Source: Pseudomonas sp. NFIX28 (GTDB lineage: Bacteria; Pseudomonadota; Gammaproteobacteria; Pseudomonadales; Pseudomonadaceae). From it: a DNA stretch of 64,000 nucleotides. The notes below the pieces were generated by a model that saw only the letters and a list, made by a program, of their open reading frames with translations, did not search any database and was not told the origin of the DNA. The position numbers and the translations under genes were made by a program. The stretch spans positions 62,001 through 126,000 of the forward strand of contig NZ_FNPW01000015.1 in assembly GCF_900107395.1 (NCBI RefSeq), in the 5' to 3' direction. This document shows, one piece after another, positions 46,970-56,439 of the stretch. How positions within the stretch are numbered: the stretch's first letter is position 1; each line of letters opens with the position of its first letter.

Positions 46970-48151
46970 TTGAGGCAAACCACCCTGGCATTTCGCGAGC
47001 GTTACCGCGCCGCGGTTCATCCGCGCTACAACCCGTGGCTGCACGGCGGCTTCGTGCTGGCCTACGGCCTGGCGTGCATCGCCCTGCTGTGGAGCACCCT
47101 GCATCAGGTGCGGCCGCTGGAATGGCTGGCGGTGCCGGTGGCGCTGCTGTTCTTCAACCTGTGCATCTATGTCGTGCACCGCTGGCTGGGCCACCACAAA
47201 CAGGCCTTCGCGCGGATGTTCTACGCCCGCCACAGCGGCGACCACCACAGTTTTTTCGTCCCTGGGCACATGACCTACGACGGCCCCCGGGACTGGCGGG
47301 TGATCCTGTTTCCGGCCTGGCTGATCGTGGTCCACAGCCTGCTGTTCGCCCTGCCGCTGTGGTGGCTGCTGAAGTTCTGGAATGCCAATGTCGCGGCGCT
47401 GTTCGCCAGTTGCACGCTGATCGGCTACCTGGCCTACGAAGTGTTCCATGCCTGCGAACACCTGCCGGCCGGCCACCCGCTGGCGCGGCTGCCGTGGATC
47501 CGCCAGATGCGTCGCCTGCATGAGTTGCATCACCGTCGCGAGCTGATGCAGGAGCGCAATTTCAACATCGTCCTGCCGTTGATGGATTACCTGTTCGGCA
47601 CCCTGTACTGGGAGCCGGAGCCCGCCACCGCTTCGCTATCAACAAGCGCCTCGACAAGGTCCTCGCCCATGACTCGCATGCAGCATCAGATCGATATCCC
47701 ACGCAACCCGGTGGCCCTGCTCGACTACGCTTGCGCCTCCAGCCGCTGGCCGGAATGGCACCCCTCGTCGCTGAAGGTCCAGGGCCCGGCCGGCGCCTTG
47801 CCCGCTGGCGCGCGTTTCGAGGAAGACATCCATGCCGGCGGACGCAGCGGGCACCTGAGCTGGCGGGTCGACGAATACCTGCCGGGGCATCGCTGGAGTG
47901 CCGCGGCCAGGGGCGACCATGGCCTGGCGCTGGTGGTCACTTATGAATGCCAACCGCTGGATGCCCACCGCACACGGTTTATCCGCACCCTGGAGTACCG
48001 CTTCGACGGCCTGCTGATGCGCCTGGGCAATCGCCTGCTATTCAGAAGGCGGATAGAACGGGAGTCCGCCGACTCCCTGCTAGCCTTGTGCGAGATGGCG
48101 CAACGGGCGATTCCCCGGGGCGCCGACGTCGCGCCGCAGAGCGCGACCTGA
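46970..48151 (+). CDS. Fatty acid hydroxylase/sterol desaturase domain fused to an SRPBCC domain
   Basis: 393 residues. Residues 1-215 are an integral-membrane di-iron hydroxylase (histidine clusters HRWLGHHK near 65, HSGDHH near 89, FHACEH near 160 and LHELHHRRE near 183) with about four membrane spans. Residues 235-380 form a soluble SRPBCC (START-like) domain (IDIPRNPVALLDYACASSRWPEWHPSS). The start is TTG 46970, with GGAG nine bases before; no suitable ATG exists. It probably oxidises a lipid-like substrate that the second domain binds. The SMP-30-like gene follows by 24 bases. Confidence 0.85.
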   Translation: MRQTTLAFRERYRAAVHPRYNPWLHGGFVLAYGLACIALLWSTLHQVRPLEWLAVPVALLFFNLCIYVVHRWLGHHKQAFARMFYARHSGDHHSFFVPGHMTYDGPRDWRVILFPAWLIVVHSLLFALPLWWLLKFWNANVAALFASCTLIGYLAYEVFHACEHLPAGHPLARLPWIRQMRRLHELHHRRELMQERNFNIVLPLMDYLFGTLYWEPEPATASLSTSASTRSSPMTRMQHQIDIPRNPVALLDYACASSRWPEWHPSSLKVQGPAGALPAGARFEEDIHAGGRSGHLSWRVDEYLPGHRWSAAARGDHGLALVVTYECQPLDAHRTRFIRTLEYRFDGLLMRLGNRLLFRRRIERESADSLLALCEMAQRAIPRGADVAPQSAT

Positions 48152-48175
48152 ACCCATCACCAGGAGCCGCCCTCG

Positions 48176-49285
48176 ATGAAGCCCGTCACACCCCGTCGGA
48201 TCAAGTTTCGCCATCTGCTGCTGGTGCTCGCCATCGCCATCGGCGCCTTTCTGCTGCTGATGCCGACCAAGGTGCAACCTGTCGCCTGGAGCCCGCCGCC
48301 GGCGCCTTCCCTGCAGGCCGGCCCCTACGCCGAAAACCAGAAGCTCAAGGGCGTGCAGGCGGTCGGCGCACTGAATATCGACGGCCCGGAAGCCCTGCTG
48401 CTGGAAGACGGCTCGCTGATCAGCGGCCTGCATGACGGGCGGGTGATCCGCACCGCCCTGGACGGCAGCGCCCTGCAGGAACTGGCCAATACCGGCGGGC
48501 GGCCCCTGGGCCTGGCCCGCCATCCGGATGGCCGGCTGATCATCGCCGACGCGGTCAAGGGTCTGCTGGCGCTGGACGCCAAGGGCCGGTTGAGCAGCCT
48601 GAGCACATCGGCCAACGGCCTGGCGTTCGGCTTTACCGACGACGTAACGGTGGACGCCGCCGGGCGTTATGCCTATTTCAGCGACGCCACCAGCCGCTGG
48701 GGCTACGGCCAGGACGGCGAGGCGGTGATCGAGCACGGCGGCGACGGTCGCCTGCTGCGCTATGACTTCCAGACCGGCCAGACCGAACAGTTGCTGGACG
48801 GCCTGGAGTTCGCCAACGGCGTCGCCCTCGGGCCTCAGGAAGCCTATGTGCTGGTCAACGAAACCGGCGCCTACCGGATCAGCCGCTACTGGCTCGACGG
48901 CGCCAAAGCCGGCACCCGCGACCTGTTCATCGACAACCTGCCGGGGCTGCCGGACAACCTCAGCTTCAACGGCCAGGGGCGCTTCTGGGTGGCGCTCTAC
49001 GCGCCGCGCAATGCCCTGCTCGACGGTACGGCGCCTTACCCGGCGGTGCGCAAGATGATCGTGCGGGCCATGACCCTGCTGCCCAAGCCCGTGGAAAAAC
49101 GCGGCTTCGTCCTCGGCCTGGATACCCAGGGCCAGGTCATCGCCAACCTGCAGGACGCCAGCGCCGGCAACTATGCGCCGATCACCACGGTGCGCGAATA
49201 CGGCGACGCCCTGTACTTCGGCTCGCTCAAGGCCACGCATATGGCGCGCCTGCCGCTGAGCGTCGCCCTGTCAAAGGCGCCTTGA
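48176..49285 (+). CDS. SMP-30/strictosidine-synthase-like beta-propeller protein
   Basis: 369 residues. An N-terminal signal anchor (residues 11-29, FRHLLLVLAIAIGAFLLLM) is followed by a six-bladed propeller: DGPEALLLEDGSLISGLHDG, then DDVTVDAAGRYAYFSDATSRW and GLEFANGVALGPQEAYVLVN, all typical of strictosidine-synthase/SMP-30 gluconolactonase-like proteins. These often hydrolyse lactones using a bound calcium. It is probably co-transcribed with the hydroxylase upstream and acts on a product of it (inference). Confidence 0.88.
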   Translation: MKPVTPRRIKFRHLLLVLAIAIGAFLLLMPTKVQPVAWSPPPAPSLQAGPYAENQKLKGVQAVGALNIDGPEALLLEDGSLISGLHDGRVIRTALDGSALQELANTGGRPLGLARHPDGRLIIADAVKGLLALDAKGRLSSLSTSANGLAFGFTDDVTVDAAGRYAYFSDATSRWGYGQDGEAVIEHGGDGRLLRYDFQTGQTEQLLDGLEFANGVALGPQEAYVLVNETGAYRISRYWLDGAKAGTRDLFIDNLPGLPDNLSFNGQGRFWVALYAPRNALLDGTAPYPAVRKMIVRAMTLLPKPVEKRGFVLGLDTQGQVIANLQDASAGNYAPITTVREYGDALYFGSLKATHMARLPLSVALSKAP

Positions 49286-49425
49286 TGCGATAACGGCATG
49301 GGCACCGGCATGCTCGCCAGATTCTGATCTAAGCTATCCCGCGCGGCGCCGTCACCGGCGCCCACCAAGGAAAGACAAACAATCGAATCCGATTGATTCC
49401 CATCACATTGAGAGTGGATCCCCCC

Positions 49426-49563
49426 ATGAAAATCAAAATCCTCCTGGCTTCCCTACTGCTCACTTCATCCCTGTCGGCGCTGGCCGCGTGCCCGGTGTTC
49501 GGACCGTCCGAAGATCCCTGCGCAGGCCCGGTATTCGGCCCGAGCACCTGCGAGTGCCCTTGA
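49426..49563 (+). CDS. 45-residue Cys-rich exported peptide
   Basis: ATG 49426 opens 45 codons: a signal peptide (MKIKILLASLLLTSSLSALA) followed by 25 residues that contain four cysteines and two copies of PVFGPS: ACPVFGPSEDPC, then AGPVFGPSTCECP. The end of the signal peptide (LAAC) also fits a lipobox, so it may be lipidated. The proper signal peptide, in-frame stop and duplicated motif argue that it is real; a GAGAGTGGA stretch lies upstream. No family recognised. Confidence 0.6.
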   Translation: MKIKILLASLLLTSSLSALAACPVFGPSEDPCAGPVFGPSTCECP

Positions 49564-49738
49564 GGCAGGCAGGCGCTGAAACAGGCGCGCCCCACTCGGG
49601 CGCGTCTCGTCAAGGGTGCGGGTCGATACAGGGGAGTAAACGGGCAAATAGCGGAAAGAGCAGCCAATGCTCTGGATTGCGTAAAACCTGGCGAGACGCC
49701 CCAAGCCTCGGGACATCTCGCTCAGGACAGGGTCGGGG

Positions 49739-49972
49739 TCAGAAGCGGGCAGTCAGCTTCTCGGAGATTTCATCCTTGATCAGCAGCCGCTTTTCCTTGA
49801 GTCGTTTCAGCTCCTCGTCAGCGGCCGCCGCGGCCTCCGCTTTGAGCACCTGATCATCAATGCTGGAGTATTTGTCGAACAAGGCATTCAAGTGCGGGTC
49901 ACTGGCCCGGCGCTGTTGAATGTCTTCTTTGCTGCAGCTCAGGTCCTGATACAGGTCGTGGGGCACCGGCAT
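49739..49972 (-). CDS. DUF465 (YdcH-like) small protein
   Basis: 77 residues, helical and charged. MPVPHDLYQDLSCSKEDIQQ and DPHLNALFDKYSSIDDQVLKAE followed by LKRLKEKRLLIKDEI are the DUF465 pattern. Such proteins form coiled-coil oligomers; function is unknown. ATG 49972 has an AACGGAGGTG site, whereas the upstream in-frame start lacks one. Confidence 0.9.
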   Translation of the reverse strand: MPVPHDLYQDLSCSKEDIQQRRASDPHLNALFDKYSSIDDQVLKAEAAAAADEELKRLKEKRLLIKDEISEKLTARF

Positions 49973-50172
49973 GAAACACCTCCGTTTGTTGATCGGTAGC
50001 AAGCGCACTTACAGGCACTCGCCAGTTACCAGAATGACCTCCACCACCGCTGTCTGTCGACCGTCAATCAGACCACAGCGCTAACCGTTCGTCGCCTTCA
50101 GCGACATTTCCCGCGCCCCACCGCCCGCCTCACAACCCGCCACGAGCGAAGCCCCGCGGAGGGTGCCGCGAT

Positions 50173-52833
50173 TCACCCCAGCGCCTGGGCCAGAAACGGT
50201 GCGGTGCGGCTCTTGCGGTGCCTGGCGACCTGTTGCGGCGTGCCGCTGACCACCACCTTGCCGCCCTGGTCGCCGGCGCCCGGGCCGATATCGATCACCC
50301 AGTCGGCCTGGGCCACCACGCGCATTTCATGCTCGACCACCACCACGCTGTGGCCGGCCCGCACCAGGTTGTCCAACTGCTCCAGCAGGCGATCGACATC
50401 GCTCGGGTGCAGGCCGGTGGTGGGTTCGTCGAGCACATACAGGGTCGCGCCACGCGGGTTGCGCTGCAGTTCGGTGGCCAGCTTGATCCGCTGCGCTTCG
50501 CCGCCGGACAGCTCGGTGGCGGGCTGGCCGAGGCGCAGGTAGCCCAGGCCGATATCGCGCAAGACTTCCAGGGAGCGGCGGATGCTCGCTTGCCCGGCGA
50601 ACACCGCGACCGCCTCCTGCACCGTCAGTTGCAGGACCTGGGCGATGTCCAGGCCCTGCCACTGGATGGCCAGGGTCTGCGGGTTGTAGCGCGCGCCGTG
50701 GCAAGTGGGGCACGGCGCATAGACGCTGGGCATGAACAACAACTCGACGCTGACAAAACCTTCGCCCTCGCAGGCCGGGCAACGGCCCTTGGCGACGTTG
50801 AAGGAAAACTGCCCGGCGTCGTAGCCCAGCGCTCGCGCCTCGGGGGTGGCGGCGAACAGCTTGCGCACGTGATCGAACAGCCCGGTGTAGGTCGCCAGGT
50901 TCGAACGCGGGGTGCGGCCGATGGGTTTCTGGTCCACCTGCACCAGGCGCTTGATCCGCTCCAGCCCGGCGGTGACTTCGCCGCTGCTGGCTTGCGGGGC
51001 GTCGTCCTCCAGGTTCAGTTCCTCGGGTTCCTCGTTGCTCTGCGGCCGCCCGAGGTGCGCGCCCACCAGTTCCAGCAGCGCCTGGCTGACCAGGCTCGAC
51101 TTGCCCGAACCGGAAACCCCGGTGACCGCGGTAAAGCAGCCCAGGGGAAACTCGGCGCTCAGGTCATTCAGGTTGTTGCGGCTGATGCCCTCCAGGCGCA
51201 GCCAGCCCTGGGCCTGGCGCGCGGTACGGCGGGCCGGCGCCTGTTCGGCGAACAGGTAGGCGCGGGTCTGCGACTGCGCGACCTGGGCCAGCCCCGCCGG
51301 CGGACCGCTGTACAGCACCTGGCCGCCCTGCTCGCCCGCCGCCGGGCCAACGTCGACCAGCCAGTCGGCGCGGCGCATGGTCTGCAGGTCGTGCTCGACC
51401 ACGAACAGCGAATTGCCCGAAGCCTTGAGCTGCTGCAGGGCCTCGAACAACGCCTCGGCATCCGCCGGATGCAGGCCGGCCGAGGGCTCGTCAAGCACAT
51501 AGATCACCCCGAACAGCTGCGAGCCCAGTTGGGTCGCCAGGCGCAAGCGCTGCAACTCGCCGGACGACAGGGTCGGCGTGCTGCGCTCCAGGGCCAGGTA
51601 ACCCAGGCCCAGGCCGGTCAGGGTGCTGACCCGCTCCAGCAGGTCCTGGGCGATACGTTGCGCGGCCAGGCGCTTTTCCAGCGACAGGTTCGGCGTGTGC
51701 CGCACATCCGGCCCTCCGACATGCCCCGGCGCGCCCTGGGCGATCCGTTGTTGGCGCGCGGCCTGGGTCTGCTCATGGCTCCACACCTCGCCGGGCTCCT
51801 CGGCCTGTTCCAGGTAAGCCTGGGCGGCCACCGGCTTGAGCACCTCGGCCAGTTGCAGCAGGGGCATCTGCGACAGTTCGCCAATGTCGAGGCCGGCGAA
51901 AGTCACCGACAAGGCCTCGCGCTTCAGGCGCTTGCCCTCGCACAACGGGCACGGGCTGCCGAGCATGAACTGCGACACACGCTTCTTCATCAGCGCGCTT
52001 TGCGAGTGGGTAAAGGTGTGCAGCACGTAGCGCCGGGCGCCGCTGAAGGTGCCCATGTAGCTCGGCTCCTGCTTGCGCTTGAGGGCTTCGCGGGTCTGCT
52101 CCGGAGTCAGCCCGGCGTACACCGGCACGGTTGGGGTTTCCTCGGTGAACAGGATCCAGTCGCGCTGCGCTTGCGGCAGGTCGCGCCAGGGAATATCGAC
52201 GTCGTAGCCCAGGGTCACGAGGATGTCGCGCTGGTTTTGCCCTTGCCAGGCCAGCGGCCAGGACGCCACCGCGCGCTGGCGGATAGTCAGCGAAGGGTCC
52301 GGGACCATGGACGCCTCGCTGACCTCGTAGACCCGACCCAGGCCGTGGCAGTCGGGGCAGGCGCCTTGCGGGGTGTTGGGCGAGAAGTCTTCGGCGTAGA
52401 GCATCGGCTGCCCCGGCGGGTAGCTGCCGGCGCGGGAATAGAGCATGCGGATCAGGCTGGACAAGGTGGTGACGCTGCCCACCGATGAGCGCGTGCTCGG
52501 CGTGCCGCGCTGCTGTTGCAGGGCCACCGCTGGCGGCAGGCCTTCGATGGCGTCGACGTCCGGCACCCCGACCTGGTCGATCAGGCGCCGGGCATAAGGC
52601 GCCACCGATTCGAAGTAGCGACGCTGGGCCTCGGCATACAGGGTCGAGAATGCCAGGGACGATTTGCCGGAGCCGGAGACGCCGGTGAACACCACCAGCG
52701 CATCGCGGGGAATATCCACGTCGACGTTGCGCAGGTTGTGTTCGCGGGCGCCGCGCACCCTGACGAAACCCGAGCTGTTGGCGGGCAAGGAAGACGAAAC
52801 CTGGGGCAAAGGCGTATTGCGCGCTGAAGTCAT
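50173..52833 (-). CDS. UvrA-like excinuclease ATPase (UvrA2 type)
   Basis: 886 residues, shorter than canonical UvrA (about 940). Two ABC ATPase halves carry Walker [13 protein letters not shown] (about residue 50) and [12 protein letters not shown] (about 570), with zinc-finger-like cysteine pairs CPDCHG, CPLCEG, CPACEG and CPTCHG. It lacks the large UvrB-binding insertion pattern of housekeeping UvrA, as in UvrA2/DrrC-type proteins linked to drug or DNA-adduct tolerance. No uvrB or uvrC is nearby. ATG 52833 is 183 bases beyond the kinase gene's end. Confidence 0.9.
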   Translation of the reverse strand: MTSARNTPLPQVSSSLPANSSGFVRVRGAREHNLRNVDVDIPRDALVVFTGVSGSGKSSLAFSTLYAEAQRRYFESVAPYARRLIDQVGVPDVDAIEGLPPAVALQQQRGTPSTRSSVGSVTTLSSLIRMLYSRAGSYPPGQPMLYAEDFSPNTPQGACPDCHGLGRVYEVSEASMVPDPSLTIRQRAVASWPLAWQGQNQRDILVTLGYDVDIPWRDLPQAQRDWILFTEETPTVPVYAGLTPEQTREALKRKQEPSYMGTFSGARRYVLHTFTHSQSALMKKRVSQFMLGSPCPLCEGKRLKREALSVTFAGLDIGELSQMPLLQLAEVLKPVAAQAYLEQAEEPGEVWSHEQTQAARQQRIAQGAPGHVGGPDVRHTPNLSLEKRLAAQRIAQDLLERVSTLTGLGLGYLALERSTPTLSSGELQRLRLATQLGSQLFGVIYVLDEPSAGLHPADAEALFEALQQLKASGNSLFVVEHDLQTMRRADWLVDVGPAAGEQGGQVLYSGPPAGLAQVAQSQTRAYLFAEQAPARRTARQAQGWLRLEGISRNNLNDLSAEFPLGCFTAVTGVSGSGKSSLVSQALLELVGAHLGRPQSNEEPEELNLEDDAPQASSGEVTAGLERIKRLVQVDQKPIGRTPRSNLATYTGLFDHVRKLFAATPEARALGYDAGQFSFNVAKGRCPACEGEGFVSVELLFMPSVYAPCPTCHGARYNPQTLAIQWQGLDIAQVLQLTVQEAVAVFAGQASIRRSLEVLRDIGLGYLRLGQPATELSGGEAQRIKLATELQRNPRGATLYVLDEPTTGLHPSDVDRLLEQLDNLVRAGHSVVVVEHEMRVVAQADWVIDIGPGAGDQGGKVVVSGTPQQVARHRKSRTAPFLAQALG

Positions 52834-53016
52834 GGGACAGCCTTGTATCGGGAGATGTCGGGCAGGAATACCAGGTCAGCGAGCCCCTTCGCGCGCACCG
52901 GCGCCGGCGGCTGGACGACCGTCATGCAGGGTGCATGGGCCCGGGGTTTTGAGCAACCGTGAATGACGCGCCTTGAATGCCGATCAACCGGCGGGGGGGG
53001 CCAGGCCCTTGTGGCT

Positions 53017-55128
53017 TCACGCCTCCAGCACCGCCCTGACCATGCTCGTCAGGGCGTCCGGGCTGTAGGGCTTGCTCAACAGGTGGGTGTCGGGGCTGAG
53101 CTGGTGATTGCTGGAGATGATGTCGCGGGTATGCCCCGAGGTGAACAGCACCGCCACGGCGGGCGACTGGGTCTTGGCCCACAGCGCCAGGTCGGTGCTT
53201 TTGATCAGCCCGGGCATCACCACATCGGTGAAGATCAACTCGACCCGGGCGCCGTTCAGCAGCAGTTGCATAGCCGCATCGCCATTAGCCGCCACCAGCA
53301 CTTTGTAGCCGGCGCTTTCCAGCAGCTCGACCGCGGCGGCGCGCACGTCCTCGTTGTCTTCCACCACCAGGATGGTTTCCTGGCCGTGGCAAGGCCGCTG
53401 CGCACGCCGGGGCGCGGTGCCCGGCTCGGGTTCGGTGCTGCGCACGAAATACATGCGCACCGTGGTGCCCTGCCCCGGCGTGCTGAGCATCTCGATATGC
53501 CCGCCGCTCTGCTTGACGAAACCGAACACCATGCTCAGCCCCAGCCCGGTGCCCAGGCCGTCGCGCTTGGTGGTGAAGAACGGCTCGAACGCCTGCTTGA
53601 GCACCTCGGGGGCCATGCCGTCGCCGGTATCGGCCACCGACAGGCACAAGTAATCGCCGGCGGTAATGCCCTTGCCGGCGCAGAAATCGCCATCGAGCAC
53701 CACATTCTCGCCACGGATGCCGATGGTGCCCTCGCCCTTCATCGCGTCGCGGGCATTGATCGCCAGGTTGAGCAAGGCGTTTTCCAGCTGGCTGCGGTCG
53801 ACCTTGATGCACCAGGGCTGCGTGGGCAATTGCACGTCGATGTCGATGGTTTCGCCGAGGGCCCGTTGCAGCAGTTCGCTCAGGCTGTCGGGGATCCGAC
53901 GCGGGTTGTAGACCTCGGGCGACAACGGCTGGCGCCGGGCGAACGCGAGCAGTTGCGCGGACAGCTTGGCCCCGCGCTCGACCGCGGTCAGGGCGGCGCC
54001 GACCCGGCGCTGCACATTGGCGTTGTCCGGTTCATGGCGCGCCAGCAGGTGCAGGTTGCCGGCGATCACTTGCAGCAGGTTGTTGAAGTCATGGGCCACG
54101 CCCCCGGTCATGCCGCCAATGGCCTCGAGCTTTTGCGACTGGCGCAACTGCTCCTCGGCCGAGACCCGTGCGTTGACCTCCTCGGCCACCCGCTGCTCGA
54201 GGTTGCGCGTCAGTTGCAACAGGGATTCTTCGGCCATCTTGCGTTCGTGGATATCGATCAGCACACCGGGAAAGCGCAAGGCCCGCCCCGCGTCGTCGAA
54301 CTCGCAACGGCCGCAGCCCACGACCCACAGGTAACTGCCATCCGGGCGCCGGATACGGTATTCGGTGTTGTAGGGCGTGCCCTTTTGCAGGCTGTAGGCA
54401 ACCTGCTCCTTGATCCGCGGCAGGTCATCGGGATGCACCCGGCTTTCGGCGACCTGGATCGACAGGTCGTCCAGCGGCTGCTCCGGCGGGTAGGAAAAGG
54501 TCCGGGCAAAACGCTCGTCGCCCGACAGCCGATTGGCCTTGATGTCCCAGACAAAGGAGCCCAGCAACGCCCCGGCGTTGAGCGCCAGTTGCACCCGTTC
54601 GTTTTCCGCCCGGTAGGCGTTCTCGACTTCCTGGCGGCGCTGCTCGGACAGCACGTGGGCGGTGGTCTCGACCACGATCGCCATGACCCCGGCCGGCGTA
54701 TGGTCGTCACCGGGCACCGGGCTGTAGTAGAGATCCATCCAGACATTTTCCGGCTGGCCGTTGCGCAGCAGGACCAGCTCTTTATTACGGTACGACAGGG
54801 TCCCGCCCGCCAGGCAAGTGTCCAGCACATGGCGATTGAAATCCGCCACTTCCGGCCAGCCCTGCTCCACCTGGCAGCCGAGCAGATACGGATGCCGGCC
54901 GCCGGCGAATTCGGCGTAGGCATCGTTGTAGATCATGTACCCCGAGCGGCCCCAGAGCATGACCAGGGGCACCGGTGAGGCCAGCAGCAGTTGCACTGCG
55001 CTGCATAGGCTCGACGACCAACGATCCAGCGCACCCAGCTCGGTGAGGGACCAGTCGAACGCCTGGATGCGTCCGGCCATCTCGCCTTTCCAGCCCTGGC
55101 AACCATGAGGATCTGATAAGAACGGCAT
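53017..55128 (-). CDS. PAS-PAS hybrid sensor histidine kinase with receiver domain
   Basis: 703 residues, cytoplasmic (no membrane helix). Two PAS domains (about 45-160 and 175-300), a HisKA dimerisation domain with phosphoacceptor H346 in GGVAHDFNNLL, an HATPase with the N-box around N454-N458 and G-boxes (DTGDG; GLGTGLGLS), and a C-terminal receiver with D635 in LIFTDVVMPG. It autophosphorylates on H346 and passes phosphate to its own receiver. No separate response regulator or output gene adjoins it. The signal is unknown. Confidence 0.93.
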   Translation of the reverse strand: MPFLSDPHGCQGWKGEMAGRIQAFDWSLTELGALDRWSSSLCSAVQLLLASPVPLVMLWGRSGYMIYNDAYAEFAGGRHPYLLGCQVEQGWPEVADFNRHVLDTCLAGGTLSYRNKELVLLRNGQPENVWMDLYYSPVPGDDHTPAGVMAIVVETTAHVLSEQRRQEVENAYRAENERVQLALNAGALLGSFVWDIKANRLSGDERFARTFSYPPEQPLDDLSIQVAESRVHPDDLPRIKEQVAYSLQKGTPYNTEYRIRRPDGSYLWVVGCGRCEFDDAGRALRFPGVLIDIHERKMAEESLLQLTRNLEQRVAEEVNARVSAEEQLRQSQKLEAIGGMTGGVAHDFNNLLQVIAGNLHLLARHEPDNANVQRRVGAALTAVERGAKLSAQLLAFARRQPLSPEVYNPRRIPDSLSELLQRALGETIDIDVQLPTQPWCIKVDRSQLENALLNLAINARDAMKGEGTIGIRGENVVLDGDFCAGKGITAGDYLCLSVADTGDGMAPEVLKQAFEPFFTTKRDGLGTGLGLSMVFGFVKQSGGHIEMLSTPGQGTTVRMYFVRSTEPEPGTAPRRAQRPCHGQETILVVEDNEDVRAAAVELLESAGYKVLVAANGDAAMQLLLNGARVELIFTDVVMPGLIKSTDLALWAKTQSPAVAVLFTSGHTRDIISSNHQLSPDTHLLSKPYSPDALTSMVRAVLEA

Positions 55129-55325
55129 GAGAGAGCTCTACGAAAAACATGGCAAGCATGGGTTTTCAAGAAGCTGCGACGCCGCAACCTCCAGAGCCTT
55201 TGAACACCCTGCACACAGATGGTTTCAAGGTTTTGCGCGACGAGATGGAATCACTGCTGCCGCTGGTCGGCCATCTGCCTTCGGACACGCTGGGATAAAC
55301 CGCACAGGCGCAACCGGAAAGCCCC

Positions 55326-55378
55326 AGGCGAACGCTCGCAAGCGTCGCCTGGCACGGGGCGGATTGCCCGCCCCGAAG
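55326..55378 (-). terminator. Hairpins after the DUF799 gene
   Basis: CGGGGCGG...CCGCCCCG (55358-55378) lies directly past the stop, followed by AGGCGAACGCT...AGCGTCGCCT (about 55326-55352). They are strong stems but without a long T-run. Confidence 0.5.
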
Positions 55379-55381
55379 ACT

Positions 55382-56041
55382 TCAGTCGGTGCCGTATTTC
55401 GGCGAGCGCGGACCGTACAGCAAGCCGGCGTGTTGCCCGGCCGACAACAGGCGCTGGCTGGTGATGCCGGCGATCGGGTGGCCGGCGTCGGTGGAGGTGT
55501 TGATGATCTGCTTCACCGCGGCGGTGATCAGCATGCCCACCAGGCCGCCGGCATTGCTGTTGTTGCCCTCTTCGCTGGAGGCCCGGGCACTGCCGGTCCA
55601 CAGTGTGGTGCCGGTCTTCAGGTCCACCAGGGTGGCACTGGCGGTGACCACCGTGGCACTGCTGATCAGCATGTAGCTGGTTCCGTATTCCTTGACGGTG
55701 ATGTACAGGCCGGCGTCGGCACCGAATATCTCGTTGAGCTTGGCCGGCGACAAACCATGGATATCCGCCGGGTTGGTCAGGCCGTTGTTGCGGAAGGTTT
55801 CATCCACCAGCGCAATCGGCATCACGTAGTAACCGGCTTCGGCCAGGGGAAAGGTCACCTGCGACAGCATGCTGTAGGTGGCCTTGATGTCCGGCGACTC
55901 GTTGAGCGGCGGCAGCACCAGGATCGACTTGGGCCGAGCCTGCTTGTAGGCCGAGTAGTCCACGGTCTTGGGCGTGGCGCAGCCCACCAGCAGGCTTACG
56001 GCCAGCAGGCCAAGCAGGTTGCGCAGGGTCGCGAGGCTCAT
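55382..56041 (-). CDS. DUF799 (GNA1162-like) lipoprotein
   Basis: 219 residues. MSLATLRNLLGLLAVSLLVG with C21 is a signal peptide with lipobox LVGC. The mature domain (KSILVLPPLNESPDIKATYS, then TVVTASATLVDLKTGTTLWTG) is the DUF799 fold seen in the Neisseria vaccine antigen GNA1162, which resembles the TolB N-terminal domain. It is the third gene of a csgG-DUF4810-DUF799 operon; its start overlaps the previous stop by four bases. Presumed outer-membrane assembly or secretion partner. Confidence 0.9.
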   Translation of the reverse strand: MSLATLRNLLGLLAVSLLVGCATPKTVDYSAYKQARPKSILVLPPLNESPDIKATYSMLSQVTFPLAEAGYYVMPIALVDETFRNNGLTNPADIHGLSPAKLNEIFGADAGLYITVKEYGTSYMLISSATVVTASATLVDLKTGTTLWTGSARASSEEGNNSNAGGLVGMLITAAVKQIINTSTDAGHPIAGITSQRLLSAGQHAGLLYGPRSPKYGTD

Positions 56042-56409
56042 TGGGTGACTCCCTTCTTGGCGTTCTTCAGCAGAAAGTCCATGTACGACGCGGATTCGGG
56101 GAACAGCGCCTTCTCGGTATTGAACTGCTGCACCATCTGGTCGTCCTTGCCCAGGCCTGCATAGAGCATGCCCAGGTGAGCGTGGTAACCCGGCGGCACC
56201 GCCTTGCCGGTGGACTTGATCTTTTGCAGGTCGCGCTCCAGCGCTTCGACCTGGGCCTCCCTGGCCTCCTCGCCCTTGAAATACTCGTAGGTCTGGGCCT
56301 GGTAGGTTTCCCATTGGTAAAGCGTCTTCGGCCCGCTGCAACCGGCCAGCAATGCACTGCCCAGCAAAGCGGCGGCCAGCAGTGGCCGGTTCATCTTGGT
56401 GTTACGCAT
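56038..56409 (-). CDS. DUF4810 lipoprotein
   Basis: 123 residues. MRNTKMNRPLLAAALLGSAL and LAGC form a lipoprotein signal. The mature part (YQWETYQAQTYEYFKGEEAR, then GYHAHLGMLYAGLGKDDQMV) is helical and resembles a TPR-like unit, the usual DUF4810 form. It is encoded between the CsgG-like and DUF799 genes; overlap with the latter is four bases. GGGAGAAG precedes ATG 56409. Confidence 0.9.
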   Translation of the reverse strand: MRNTKMNRPLLAAALLGSALLAGCSGPKTLYQWETYQAQTYEYFKGEEAREAQVEALERDLQKIKSTGKAVPPGYHAHLGMLYAGLGKDDQMVQQFNTEKALFPESASYMDFLLKNAKKGVTQ

Positions 56410-56439
56410 GCTTGCACTTCTCCCTGTCAGCAAGGTTTA

